Positions 1 to 7,186 of a stretch of DNA of 59,469 nucleotides are shown piece by piece. Each line of letters opens with the position of its first letter. Position 1 is the first letter of the stretch. This stretch comes from Phycisphaerales bacterium (lineage in GTDB: Bacteria; Planctomycetota; Phycisphaerae; UBA1845): assembly GCA_020639095.1 (NCBI GenBank), contig JACKHH010000023.1, positions 1 to 59,469 on the forward strand. The letters are read 5' to 3'. The translations under genes were made by a program, and so were the position numbers. A model generated the notes under the pieces. The model was not told where the DNA came from and ran no database searches. It saw only the letters and a program-made list of their open reading frames with translations.

Positions 1-8
1 AATTCACC

Positions 9-212
9 ATGAGCGTATCCGGACCGCTACGGCGCAACATACGCAATCGGCAGATCGCGGGCGTTTGCTCCGGTTTGGCGGATTACTTCGGGCTCGATCC
101 CACGCTGGTGCGCGTCGCATACGTGCTGGTTTCCATATTGTCCGCAGCGTTCCCAGGCACGCTGGTCTACATTGTCCTCTGGCTTGTTGTTCCCGAACGC
201 GAATACTACTGA
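9..212 (+). CDS. PspC-domain small membrane protein
   Basis: A 67-residue protein made almost entirely of a PspC domain. A basic N-terminus (residues 6-14) is followed by the family-typical IAGVCSGLADYFGLDPTLVR stretch and one hydrophobic membrane segment (about residues 36-62) ending in PERE. PspC proteins sit in the inner membrane and in known systems link envelope stress to PspA, an ESCRT-III superfamily protein. Here the next genes (1003-4898) encode ESCRT-III-like, Vps4-like and SPFH-like proteins, so a role as membrane partner of that module is likely but inferred. The ATG lies 8 bases from the window edge, so the upstream ribosome-binding site and any promoter cannot be judged. Confidence 0.85.
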   Translation: MSVSGPLRRNIRNRQIAGVCSGLADYFGLDPTLVRVAYVLVSILSAAFPGTLVYIVLWLVVPEREYY

Positions 213-224
213 GGCGAGTGGCAA

Positions 225-251
225 AGTGAGAAAGTGGGAAGGTGAGAAAGT
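225..251 (+). repeat. Left arm of 27-bp inverted repeat flanking the four-helix-bundle gene
   Basis: A purine-rich AGTGAGAAAGTG/GAAGGTGAGAAAGT stretch. Its reverse complement recurs at 963-989 with one mismatch in 27 bases. The arm starts 13 bases after the PspC stop and ends 43 bases before the ATG of the four-helix-bundle gene. Confidence 0.85.
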
Positions 252-294
252 AGTCACGGGCAGGGCCTTTTGATTGGTGGTTGAGGGGACGGTC

Positions 295-825
295 ATGGCA
301 CGTGCGCGATCTTCTGTTCAGCGGTTTGAAGATCTCAAGGTGTGGCAGGCTGGCAGAGAGTTGGTCAAGGGTGTGTATCGTGCAGCCAAGACGCAGGAGC
401 TTCGTAAGGATCGCGGCTTGGTGGATCAGATAACCCGGGCTGCCGTCAGCGTTACGAGTAACATTGCCGAGGGGCACGAACGCGGCTCGCGTGCACAGTA
501 CATCGAGTCTTGTTTCATCGCGAAGGGTTCTGCCGGTGAAGTGCGCAGCCAGTTGATCAACGCGCATGACGTCGGTTTATTGGATGAGCAGGCGTACAAC
601 TGGCTGCATGACAAGTGCACGGAAGTATCGCGAATGCTCGCGGGCTACATCAAGCACTTGGTCGAGACGTCGAACACAATGCCCGGTATGAAGTTCACGC
701 GGGCCGCCGATCGCAGCCGCATGAGTTGGGATGAGTTCCTGGCGGAGCATGGCATCAAACAACTGCCCAACGGACAGTGCGTTAGTGTTGGCACTGAGCG
801 AAAGTCGAGTCAAAACGGTGAATGA
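295..825 (+). CDS. Four-helix-bundle (S23 / 23S rRNA IVS-type) protein
   Basis: Matches the S23-like four-helix-bundle family. The usual opening is FEDLKVWQAGRELVKGVYR at residues 11-29, followed by the conserved QITRAAVSVTSNIAEGHERG helix pair and then helices up to about residue 120. The C-terminal 50 residues are an ordinary polar tail. These proteins were first seen in intervening sequences of 23S rRNA and also occur as free-standing genes; their biochemical role is unknown. The gene separates a PspC gene from its likely ESCRT-III-like partner, is bounded by a near-perfect inverted repeat (225-251 and 963-989), and has visibly less GC-rich third positions than its neighbours. All three points suggest a late-arriving cassette. 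The ATG at 295 is preferred over an in-frame TTG at 274 because family members begin just before this helix. Confidence 0.8.
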   Translation: MARARSSVQRFEDLKVWQAGRELVKGVYRAAKTQELRKDRGLVDQITRAAVSVTSNIAEGHERGSRAQYIESCFIAKGSAGEVRSQLINAHDVGLLDEQAYNWLHDKCTEVSRMLAGYIKHLVETSNTMPGMKFTRAADRSRMSWDEFLAEHGIKQLPNGQCVSVGTERKSSQNGE

Positions 826-962
826 GAATGAAAAGTAGAGAGAAAAGCTCGAATCCAACCAAGGGCTGCGACGGGAAGCTGAGCCTATTGGTGATCGCGA
901 ATCCAAACGATTCCGCGCCTTCGTCTTCTCACCTTCACGCTTTCGCGCTTCCTCACTTTCTC

Positions 963-989
963 ACTTTCTCACCTTCACACTTTCTCACT
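963..989 (-). repeat. Right arm of 27-bp inverted repeat flanking the four-helix-bundle gene
   Basis: A pyrimidine-rich copy, inverted relative to 225-251 and matching it at 26 of 27 positions. A partial additional copy with the same CTCACCTTCAC core lies just before it (about 925-960), so this side carries about one and a half copies in tandem. The arm ends 13 bases before the ATG at 1003, and the GGAG ribosome-binding site at 990-993 begins right at its edge. Confidence 0.85.
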
Positions 990-1002
990 GGAGCATCGCG
1001 AC

Positions 1003-1608
1003 ATGGGTCTGTTTAAATCCAGTGAAGAGCGTCGTATCGAGCGCGATATCAAGATTCGCCAGGGTGTGCGGCGGATTGAGAAGGCGATTCGCGAGCAGGC
1101 GAAGTTCAGCGACGAGTTCATCAAGAACGCGCGCCGCGCCAAGGAGATCGGCGACACCGCGCAGTACCAGTTCATCCGCAACTCGCTCAAGAAAACCGCG
1201 ACCATGCGCCGCGTGCTCGAACGCCAACTTCTCAGCGTGAAGAACGCGCTGCTCATCAAGCGGCAGGCGGAAGCGTCGTCCGACTTCGCAAGCGCCATGG
1301 GTATGATGGCCACGGAAATCGGTCGCCTCTTCGGAGAAACCGACCTGATCAAAACACAAGCCGACTGGGAAAAAGCCATGGTGCAGTCGCAGACCATGGA
1401 GGAACGCATGGCCATGTTCCTCGACAACATCGAGGACATCGCTGCCCAGGACGCGGAGATGACGTCCAGCGATCAGATCAGCGACGACGAGATTGATCGC
1501 ATGATCGAAGCAGAAGCCGAAGCGGAGCATCAAAAGGAACTCGGCAAGCTCGCGGGCCTTCGCGCCGAACTCGATTCACTCAAAGGCAAAGGCGAAAAGA
1601 CCAAGTAG
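1003..1608 (+). CDS. ESCRT-III (Snf7)-like coiled-coil protein
   Basis: A 201-residue, almost wholly helical protein with the charge pattern of CHMP/Snf7 proteins. The N-terminal half is strongly basic (residues 1-90, rich in R and K) and the C-terminal half acidic (about 140-178, including the run SDDEIDRMIEAEAEAE). A helical segment at about 95-140 (MGMMATEIGRLF... to FLDNIEDI) resembles the core helices of CHMP1-type proteins. The last helix carries KLAGLR at 182-187, close to the MIM1 consensus RLxxL(K/R) that binds MIT domains. ESCRT-III proteins polymerise on membranes and are disassembled by Vps4. The next gene is a Vps4-like ATPase with an MIT-like hairpin, 50 bases downstream, which strengthens the call. 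A GGAG ribosome-binding site precedes the ATG. The alternative is a PspA/Vipp1-type or unrelated coiled coil. Confidence 0.7.
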   Translation: MGLFKSSEERRIERDIKIRQGVRRIEKAIREQAKFSDEFIKNARRAKEIGDTAQYQFIRNSLKKTATMRRVLERQLLSVKNALLIKRQAEASSDFASAMGMMATEIGRLFGETDLIKTQADWEKAMVQSQTMEERMAMFLDNIEDIAAQDAEMTSSDQISDDEIDRMIEAEAEAEHQKELGKLAGLRAELDSLKGKGEKTK

Positions 1609-1655
1609 GGTGGGCATTGCCCACCGCGTGAAATGGAGTGCGTTGCACACCCTAC
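1606..1655. repeat. Nested inverted repeat between the ESCRT-III-like and Vps4-like genes
   Basis: Outer arms TAGGGTG (1606-1612) and CACCCTA (1648-1654) enclose a 17-base near-perfect palindrome at 1609-1625 (GGTGGGCATTGCCCACC). The unit starts at the stop codon of the upstream gene. It could form a hairpin in the mRNA and so affect the ratio of the two proteins. It lacks a U-tract, so it is not a canonical terminator. Confidence 0.6.
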
Positions 1656-1658
1656 ACC

Positions 1659-2783
1659 ATGCCCGTTTCATACTCGACATTTGAACGGTTGAAGGATCGC
1701 GGCGTCGCCGCCTACCGCAAGGGCGAATACGCAGCCGCGACCTCTTACCTCACTGAAGCTGCGGAGTGCATGGTCGAACTCGCCGAGTCCGCGGAGACTG
1801 CGGAACTTCGCCGCCAGCGCGAGGAGATTGCGGCTGAGCTGATCGATCTCGCGAAAGACTGCAAACGCTACGAGTCCGCCCCGCCGGGCAAGCGGCCTCG
1901 CCTGCGCGTGAAGGATGACGAAGACAACGAAGGCAAGGACGCGTCGGAGTGGATTGCGAAAGACCGGCCGGACATTGGCTTTGACGATATCGCGGGCCTG
2001 GAGGACATCAAACAGGAAATTCGCCTGAAGATGATCTACCCCTTCAGTCACCCGGAACTCGCGCAGCGCTACGGCATCAGCGTGGGCGGTGGGTTGCTGC
2101 TCTACGGCCCGCCCGGTACTGGAAAAACCATGATGGCCAAAGCCATCGCCCACGAAATTGAAGCGACGTTCTTCGTCATCAGCCCCGCGCAGATTCTCAG
2201 CAAGTGGGTCGGAGAAGCCGAGCAGAATATCCGCAAGCTCTTCGCCGCAGCCAAAGAGGAAGCGAAGAGCGTCATCTTCATCGACGAAATCGAAGCGCTC
2301 GTGCCCAAGCGCAAGAGCGACAGTTCGACGGTGATGGCCCGCGTGGTGCCGCAGATTTTGCAGGAAATCGAAGGGTTTGATCGCAAAGGCGACCGCGCGC
2401 TGCTCTTCGTCGGCGCGACGAACAAGCCCTGGATGCTCGATGAAGCCGTCATGCGTCCGGGCCGGTTCGATACCCGTGTGTACGTCGGTTTGCCCGACGC
2501 GCCGGCGCGTTTCAAACTGCTTGAGATTCATCTGGGCAAGCGACCCGTCGGCGAAGACGTCGAACTCGGCGCGCTCTGCGACCATCTTGAGGGTTACAGC
2601 GGCGCCGACATCAAAGCCGTTTGCCAGCAGGCGGCACAGGCTGCGTTCATGGACGCGATGGGGGGCAACGATGGCCGGACGATCAGCCAACAGGATCTGC
2701 TCACGATCATCACAGCCAACAAGCCGTCCGTGCGACCAGCAGACCTCGTGCGCTTCGAGCGATTCATGGAGACCGGCGCATAG
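1659..2783 (+). CDS. Vps4-like AAA ATPase with N-terminal MIT-like domain
   Basis: Residues 1-70 form a helical hairpin with the MIT pattern (ERLKDRGVAAYRKGEYAAAT, then long helices to about residue 73), followed by an acidic linker. One AAA module follows: GFDDIAGLEDIK, Walker A GPPGTGKT, pore loop 1 KWVGEAE, Walker B VIFIDEIEAL, and the second region of homology ATNKPWMLDEAVMRPGRFD with its arginines. A C-terminal helix (RPADLVRFERFMETG) recalls the Vps4 end. Order, pore loop and single AAA domain fit Vps4/katanin-type meiotic-clade ATPases rather than FtsH or ClpX. Vps4 extracts ESCRT-III subunits from polymers; the neighbouring ESCRT-III-like gene is the obvious substrate by inference. 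An in-frame GTG at 1638 is possible, but the ATG at 1659 places the MIT helix at the usual distance. Confidence 0.85.
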   Translation: MPVSYSTFERLKDRGVAAYRKGEYAAATSYLTEAAECMVELAESAETAELRRQREEIAAELIDLAKDCKRYESAPPGKRPRLRVKDDEDNEGKDASEWIAKDRPDIGFDDIAGLEDIKQEIRLKMIYPFSHPELAQRYGISVGGGLLLYGPPGTGKTMMAKAIAHEIEATFFVISPAQILSKWVGEAEQNIRKLFAAAKEEAKSVIFIDEIEALVPKRKSDSSTVMARVVPQILQEIEGFDRKGDRALLFVGATNKPWMLDEAVMRPGRFDTRVYVGLPDAPARFKLLEIHLGKRPVGEDVELGALCDHLEGYSGADIKAVCQQAAQAAFMDAMGGNDGRTISQQDLLTIITANKPSVRPADLVRFERFMETGA

Positions 2784-2815
2784 ACGGTTTGCGCCAGTAA
2801 GCACATAAACAGAAG

Positions 2816-2943
2816 GGGTGGCACGGACAAGCTCGGCTTGTCCGTGGAATACAACGAGGGAACACAAGAACTCGCCGGCGCTGACAAGAGAACAGTCGTC
2901 CTGGTCTTCTCCACTGACAAGCAGTGCTTGTCAGTGCCACCCG
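2816..2943. repeat. REP/BIME-like doublet of GGGTGGCAC hairpins
   Basis: The unit begins with GGGTGGCAC and ends with its reverse complement GTGCCACCC (2935-2943). Inside each end is a perfect hairpin: CGGACAAGC/GCTTGTCCG at 2824-2846 and CACTGACAAGC/GCTTGTCAGTG at 2912-2936. The 128-base unit fills much of the gap between the Vps4-like gene and the next gene. Related singles occur at 7072, 36833, 52226, 53585 and 54785. Confidence 0.75.
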
Positions 2944-3071
2944 GGTGGGCTGATCTGGCTCTGAGGGGAGCGAAATCCCGCGAATTTCGCTGATTCCCGC
3001 CCGAATACAAATCGTCGGAAAGTCTGTAATGGGGCGAAACGGATTTTGCCTCAGAATAGAATAGGAGACAG

Positions 3072-4898
3072 ATGTCGGGCGCAGCCCGCGACGTCGTGAA
3101 CGCCGAACTCTCAGGACGTGCCGCCATGGCTCAGACGCTACAACTCGACAAGTGGTTTCGCGATGCCCGTTCGGTTGCCGCGATTGTGCCAGCCGAGGGG
3201 CACTTCGGCATGCTGCGACGTACGCTGGATCTGCCGGCGGCTTTCGCCGCGCTGGCGCGACGCGAGGATGGCGGCAGCGTGGTAACGCCCGCGGGCGGCA
3301 AGGTCGCGGGCGACGGTGTCGAAGAGTTGGTGTTCGTCCGCGCCGCGCCGTTCGAGGTCGAGTTCGCGATCGCGCAACTGCCCGCACGCGACAAATACCT
3401 CTGCGACGCGCGTGTTTCCCTCATGGTACAAGTGCTCACGGATCGCGCCGAACTCGACGCGCTGTGCAGCCGCGTCCTCGGCAGTCGCAGCGTTGTCGAT
3501 ATCGCCGCCATCGAGCGACACCTATTTGCGCACATCGAACGTGCGGTGCAGGCATCGGTTGCCGCGTGCGACGCGAGTTCGCTGGTGGCGGGTGAACATG
3601 CCGACGCACTGGCCAAAGCGATTTCCGACGGGCTGGCTGAGCCGTGCTTCTCAAGCGGTATGGCGGTCGCATCGACGCCAGTGGTATCAATCACGTCAGC
3701 AGCTTACGACCGCACCAAGCAGGCGGCGCAGCGTGCGGCACGGGCGTTGCAGGAGCATGCGGCGCAGGGCGAACTCCGCGATGCGCTGGCAGGCGCACAG
3801 CGCGAACGACTGGATCATCTTGAAGGCATGCTCGCGCGGTTGAAGAAACTCGCGGACGATTCACCCGCGGTGGAACTCCCCGAGCTGATGCGCGCCTTTG
3901 AGGAATCCCAGCGCGGCCAGCTTTATCAAGCGCTGTTTGCGTCGCGTGCGCGGCGGCGGATGACGCAGTGGATCGTCGTGGTCGCCGGTAGCGAACTGCT
4001 ATACTTTGACGCGGAGAATCCGGTCGATATCGTTCGGCGTGTGACCATCGATACGCCGGCCGGTGCGCTGCGTTCGGTGCAGCGCGATGCGGATAGCGGT
4101 GTGTTGATGCTCGGGGCTGCTCGCGGCGTGTGTCTGATCGGTCCCGAGGACAACGCACCGACGCACGTGCTGCTGGCTGATGGTGCGGACGAGGTTCGCG
4201 GCGGGTTCAACTCGGTTGCGCGTCGCGGCAATGATGTGATCGGTACGCATTCCGAACTGGGCATCGTACACTGGCGCGTCGACCAACCTTCAAGCGGAAA
4301 ATCGATTTGCCCGGACATCACCGCGAAGGCGGACGCGGTGCGCTGCGGCAAGTTCTCCGGCAACCATTTCTGGTGCGCGGTAGATGCGTCGATTCTCCGC
4401 ATACCAGCCGATGACCTCTCCGCAACACCGCAGCGCTTCGACGCGTCGCGTGGTCGCACGGTGTCCGCGCTGTGGGCCGGCGATGATCGCGTCTTTGTCG
4501 GCAATGCCGACGGCGACGTGCTCGCGATCGACGCCGATGCCGAGCAGGATTCATGCGCGCCCGAGCGTTTGCACGGCGGCAGTCGCCGAGCCGTGGAGTC
4601 CATCGTGCGCGTGACGGCTGGTGGGATCGAGCGACTCTTCTTCACCGACACGACGCTGGCCGTCTTCAGCCGAGTCATCGGAGATACATTCACCTGTCGC
4701 TACGAAGCCGGTGGACAGACCGTCCGTCGCGCGGAGTGCGCCGCGGACGTCGTCGCAGGCACGACCGATGCACGCGATCGCATCCTGATCTGGCGCGCCG
4801 ACGAACCACATCAGCCGGTGTCCGTCATCAACATCAACCGTCTCACCGGCAGAAGCATCCAAGACGCCTGCCTGATTCCCGTCGCGCAGCTCGCGTAG
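3072..4898 (+). CDS. Large SPFH-like / beta-propeller protein of the ESCRT-like locus
   Basis: A 608-residue cytoplasmic protein with no signal peptide. Residues about 20-225 resemble an SPFH/band-7 fold: a beta-rich part, then the pattern FEVEFAIAQLPARDKYLCDA, a helical stretch, and a closing strand PVVSITSAAYDRTK. Residues 225-320 are charged helices, probably a coiled coil. Residues 320-608 are repeated short beta blades (for example GVCLIGPEDNAPTHVLLADG and AGDDRVFVGNADGDVLAID) typical of a propeller. SPFH proteins scaffold membrane patches and propellers bind partners, so recruitment or sensing for the ESCRT-III/Vps4-like pair is a reasonable inference. The start at 3072 has a strong AGGAG six bases upstream; a later ATG at 3126 has a weaker site. 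The domain assignments are by eye and should be treated as provisional. Confidence 0.6.
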   Translation: MSGAARDVVNAELSGRAAMAQTLQLDKWFRDARSVAAIVPAEGHFGMLRRTLDLPAAFAALARREDGGSVVTPAGGKVAGDGVEELVFVRAAPFEVEFAIAQLPARDKYLCDARVSLMVQVLTDRAELDALCSRVLGSRSVVDIAAIERHLFAHIERAVQASVAACDASSLVAGEHADALAKAISDGLAEPCFSSGMAVASTPVVSITSAAYDRTKQAAQRAARALQEHAAQGELRDALAGAQRERLDHLEGMLARLKKLADDSPAVELPELMRAFEESQRGQLYQALFASRARRRMTQWIVVVAGSELLYFDAENPVDIVRRVTIDTPAGALRSVQRDADSGVLMLGAARGVCLIGPEDNAPTHVLLADGADEVRGGFNSVARRGNDVIGTHSELGIVHWRVDQPSSGKSICPDITAKADAVRCGKFSGNHFWCAVDASILRIPADDLSATPQRFDASRGRTVSALWAGDDRVFVGNADGDVLAIDADAEQDSCAPERLHGGSRRAVESIVRVTAGGIERLFFTDTTLAVFSRVIGDTFTCRYEAGGQTVRRAECAADVVAGTTDARDRILIWRADEPHQPVSVININRLTGRSIQDACLIPVAQLA

Positions 4899-4932
4899 CG
4901 GCGTCGTTCCCGCAAGCATCGGCGCAAAAGAA

Positions 4933-4963
4933 AAACCCCGGCAGCTTCGTGCTACCGGGGTTT
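4933..4963. terminator. Bidirectional intrinsic terminator
   Basis: A hairpin with arms CCCCGGCAGC and GCTACCGGGG around a short TTCGT loop, preceded by a run of A and followed by TTT. It lies between the converging ends of the 3072-4898 and 4996-5706 genes and can serve both. Confidence 0.85.
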
Positions 4964-4995
4964 GATTCGTTATTGGGAATTCGTGGTGCTGTCGC

Positions 4996-5706
4996 TTATT
5001 CGTAGGTGAATTCGACAGTCGCTTCCTCGCCGTCCTTGATCGTCACCTTTGCGTCCTTCTCGCCGAATTCTTCGTGCCACACGCCGATGGTGTATTCACC
5101 CGGCGGCAGGTCCGCGATCGATGCCGTGCCTTCCTTATCGGTGACGGCATGGAACGGGTGGGCAAACACGCCGATGTACGCACTCATCCACGGGTGTACG
5201 TCGCACTTGACCATCACGATCTCTTCACGGGTGAAGTCGACGTCCTTCTCCATGCCCTTCTGCGGCTGGGCGAAGTTGAACGCCCGCTGTTTCTTCGCGA
5301 AGCTGTGGATGTTGTGCAGCGTGTCGTCGTTGTTCTTGACTGTGAGCGGCTGGCCGGTCATCACCGTCATGACGTGCGGGCGGTAGATGCAACCCTGCTG
5401 ATCGATTTCTTTTTTCTCGGTGGGCGGATCGAACGTCTTGTCGCCCAGGCCGTCCTTGACGTAGACGATCGCGTTCATCACTTCGCCGCCCTTGCTGACG
5501 ATCGCGTTCTCGGTACCGACCTTCTTGCCGTCGTTCGCCTTCACGCAGTTCGGATCGGCAGCCTGGTCAATGACCTTGCGCTTCGGACGCTCGCCGTCCT
5601 TCTTGACGGTGGCTTTCAGGGTTCCGCCCGCGAAAACAGCCGAGGGCAACAGGGTGATGGCGACGAGGCCCGCCAGCGTGCCTGCAATTACATTCCTTGC
5701 TTTCAT
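4996..5706 (-). CDS. Secreted cupredoxin-like (type 1 copper) protein
   Basis: A 236-residue protein with a clear signal peptide (VIAGTLAGLVAITLLPSAVFA, cleavage near residue 26). A cupredoxin-like domain carries what look like type 1 copper ligands: His in LHNIHS (about 131/134) and CDVHPWM, giving Cys168, His171 and Met174 with plastocyanin spacing. A C-terminal beta segment (PPGEYTIGVWHEEFGEKDAKVTI) resembles a carboxypeptidase-regulatory-like domain. The protein is probably a periplasmic electron carrier or copper protein; its partner is not visible nearby. A GTG at 5721 is open, but the ATG at 5706 has GGAG in front and gives the usual signal-peptide length. It is transcribed alone, from a strong promoter at 5886-5913 to the terminator at 4933-4963. 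Confidence 0.75.
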   Translation of the reverse strand: MKARNVIAGTLAGLVAITLLPSAVFAGGTLKATVKKDGERPKRKVIDQAADPNCVKANDGKKVGTENAIVSKGGEVMNAIVYVKDGLGDKTFDPPTEKKEIDQQGCIYRPHVMTVMTGQPLTVKNNDDTLHNIHSFAKKQRAFNFAQPQKGMEKDVDFTREEIVMVKCDVHPWMSAYIGVFAHPFHAVTDKEGTASIADLPPGEYTIGVWHEEFGEKDAKVTIKDGEEATVEFTYE

Positions 5707-5885
5707 CTGCTTAGTCTCCACAAACCGGGATGTCTCTCGCTACCGCCGCTCCATCGCTGGTCGGCGTCACCATTCTGGTGGGACGTCGTTTTCGGACGGC
5801 TCTCCGGCACCGCCTCCTGCTACGCTAGACCGCTCAAACGCCAACAGGTTAGGTGATGCCGCGTGGCCGATTACGCGCTTGGAGG

Positions 5886-5913
5886 AGTCTAGGCGGTCGT
5901 CAAAGGTTGTCAA
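5886..5913 (-). promoter_or_regulatory. Sigma70-type promoter for the cupredoxin-like gene
   Basis: On the minus strand TTGACA (5913-5908), a 16-base spacer and TAGACT (5891-5886). The first box is a perfect -35. The predicted start is about 170 bases upstream of the ATG at 5706. Confidence 0.6.
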
Positions 5914-5956
5914 TCCGACCGGCCGGAGGGGCGTTTTTCCCGGATTATTCGGCGCT

Positions 5957-5984
5957 TTGATCGCGGCTGCGATCACCGTACATT
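5957..5984 (+). promoter_or_regulatory. Possible promoter for the RNase HII-like gene
   Basis: TTGATC, a 16-base spacer and TACATT, about 45 bases before the GTG start at 6029. It is divergent from the promoter at 5886-5913. The match is moderate only. Confidence 0.4.
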
Positions 5985-6028
5985 GACGGGGTGGATTGGC
6001 GTAGGACACGATTCGGAGGCGTGGTGCG

Positions 6029-6985
6029 GTGATTGTCGCCGGGATAGATGAAGCCGGGTACGGGCCGCTGCTCGGGCCGCTGGTGGCGTCGGCGGTCGCG
6101 TTCGAAGTGCCCGACGAGCACGCGCACGGCGACCTCTGGGAGCTGCTCGCCGAAAGCGTCTGCCGCGCGCCGAGCCGGCGCGATTCACGCCTACCCATTG
6201 CCGACAGCAAGAAGCTCTTTCAACGGTCCGCCGGTATCGCGTCGCTGGAACGCACCGCGCTGGTCATGCTCCACACGGCTGGTCGCAAGCCGCACACGTT
6301 GAGCGGGTTGCTTGATGTCGTCGCGCCCGGTGTGGCGGACGATCTGCGCACGTATCCCTGGTACGCGCCGTTTGATCCCGAATTGCCATTCGGAACCGAC
6401 GCTGCCGACATCGCCACGCGCGCAAACGCGGTGCGTCGCAATGCGGAGCAACAAAGCGTCGGCCTGCGTGCCGTCTACGCCGAAGTCTTGCCGGAAGGGC
6501 ACTTCAACCGACTCGTCGATCAGACGAACAACAAAGCCACCGTGCTCATGCGTCTCGTGCTCAAGCTGGTGCAGCGCGTGACGCAGCGTTTCGACGCAGG
6601 CCTGCGAATCTGCATCGATCGCCAGGGCGGACGCGAACACTACGTCGAGAAGCTGATGACGTTTTTCCAGGGGGCCAAGCTTCGCATTGTGGAGGAGAGC
6701 GCGGCGCGGAGTGCCTACGAACTGACGCTTGGTCAGCGTTCGTTCACCATCGAGTTTCTCGTGGAGGGCGAAACCCACCAGTTACCCATCGCGCTGGCCA
6801 GTGTCTACAGCAAGTACCTGCGCGAACTGCTCATGACCGGGCTGAACGCGTACTTCGCCGAACGACACAAAACGCTCAAACCGACCGCGGGCTACTACAC
6901 CGACGCCCAGCGCTTCCTCGGCGACATCGAAACCGTCGTCCGCAACGAACAGCTCGATCGCGCCATGCTGGTGCGGTCGCGGTGA
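6029..6985 (+). CDS. Ribonuclease HII-like protein
   Basis: The N-terminus carries the RNase HII signature GIDEAGYGPLLGP with Asp7 and Glu8, followed by DSKKLF at 59-64 and a third candidate catalytic aspartate, Asp197, in LRICIDRQGG. These match the acidic metal-binding site that cleaves RNA in RNA-DNA hybrids. At 318 residues it is longer than typical RnhB (about 200). The extra segment between residues 80 and 165 and the unusual DRQGG in place of the common DG motif point to a divergent subfamily, so a role in ribonucleotide excision or hybrid removal is inferred. The GTG start is preceded by CGGAGG at 6014-6019. The gene stands alone. Confidence 0.75.
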   Translation: MIVAGIDEAGYGPLLGPLVASAVAFEVPDEHAHGDLWELLAESVCRAPSRRDSRLPIADSKKLFQRSAGIASLERTALVMLHTAGRKPHTLSGLLDVVAPGVADDLRTYPWYAPFDPELPFGTDAADIATRANAVRRNAEQQSVGLRAVYAEVLPEGHFNRLVDQTNNKATVLMRLVLKLVQRVTQRFDAGLRICIDRQGGREHYVEKLMTFFQGAKLRIVEESAARSAYELTLGQRSFTIEFLVEGETHQLPIALASVYSKYLRELLMTGLNAYFAERHKTLKPTAGYYTDAQRFLGDIETVVRNEQLDRAMLVRSR

Positions 6986-7071
6986 CGTCGTGCCCGCTTT
7001 GTGGATTGCGATGATGCTAGCGGGCGGCGTGTTCCGAGGAAGTTGGGCCGTGGTGAGTCGCGTCTGTTTCA

Positions 7072-7103
7072 CCACGGACTCGCTTCGCGAGACCGTGCCA
7101 CCC
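7072..7103. repeat. GGGTGGCAC-family hairpin, single copy
   Basis: CCACGGACTCGC/GCGAGACCGTG arms, ending in GTGCCACCC. It lies in the 200-base gap before the STAS gene and is related to the repeat at 2816-2943. Confidence 0.6.
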
Positions 7104-7186
7104 GGACGTTGTCCGCGCGATGGCCTCAATTGACAGCCCAAACGCGGGTTGCTAGCTTGCGGGCTATTGAACTGGAGGCGCTCGCT

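Noticed and set aside
295..825. Four-helix-bundle gene as a true 23S rRNA intervening sequence
   Set aside because: No rRNA sequence on either side; it lies between protein genes.
921..990. CT-rich direct repeats as a CRISPR array
   Set aside because: Units are short, contiguous and imperfect, with no spacers and no cas genes.
1668..2867. Long minus-strand open frame (399 aa) opposite the Vps4-like gene
   Set aside because: It is the complement of a well supported AAA gene, with no motif and odd composition; a high-GC shadow.
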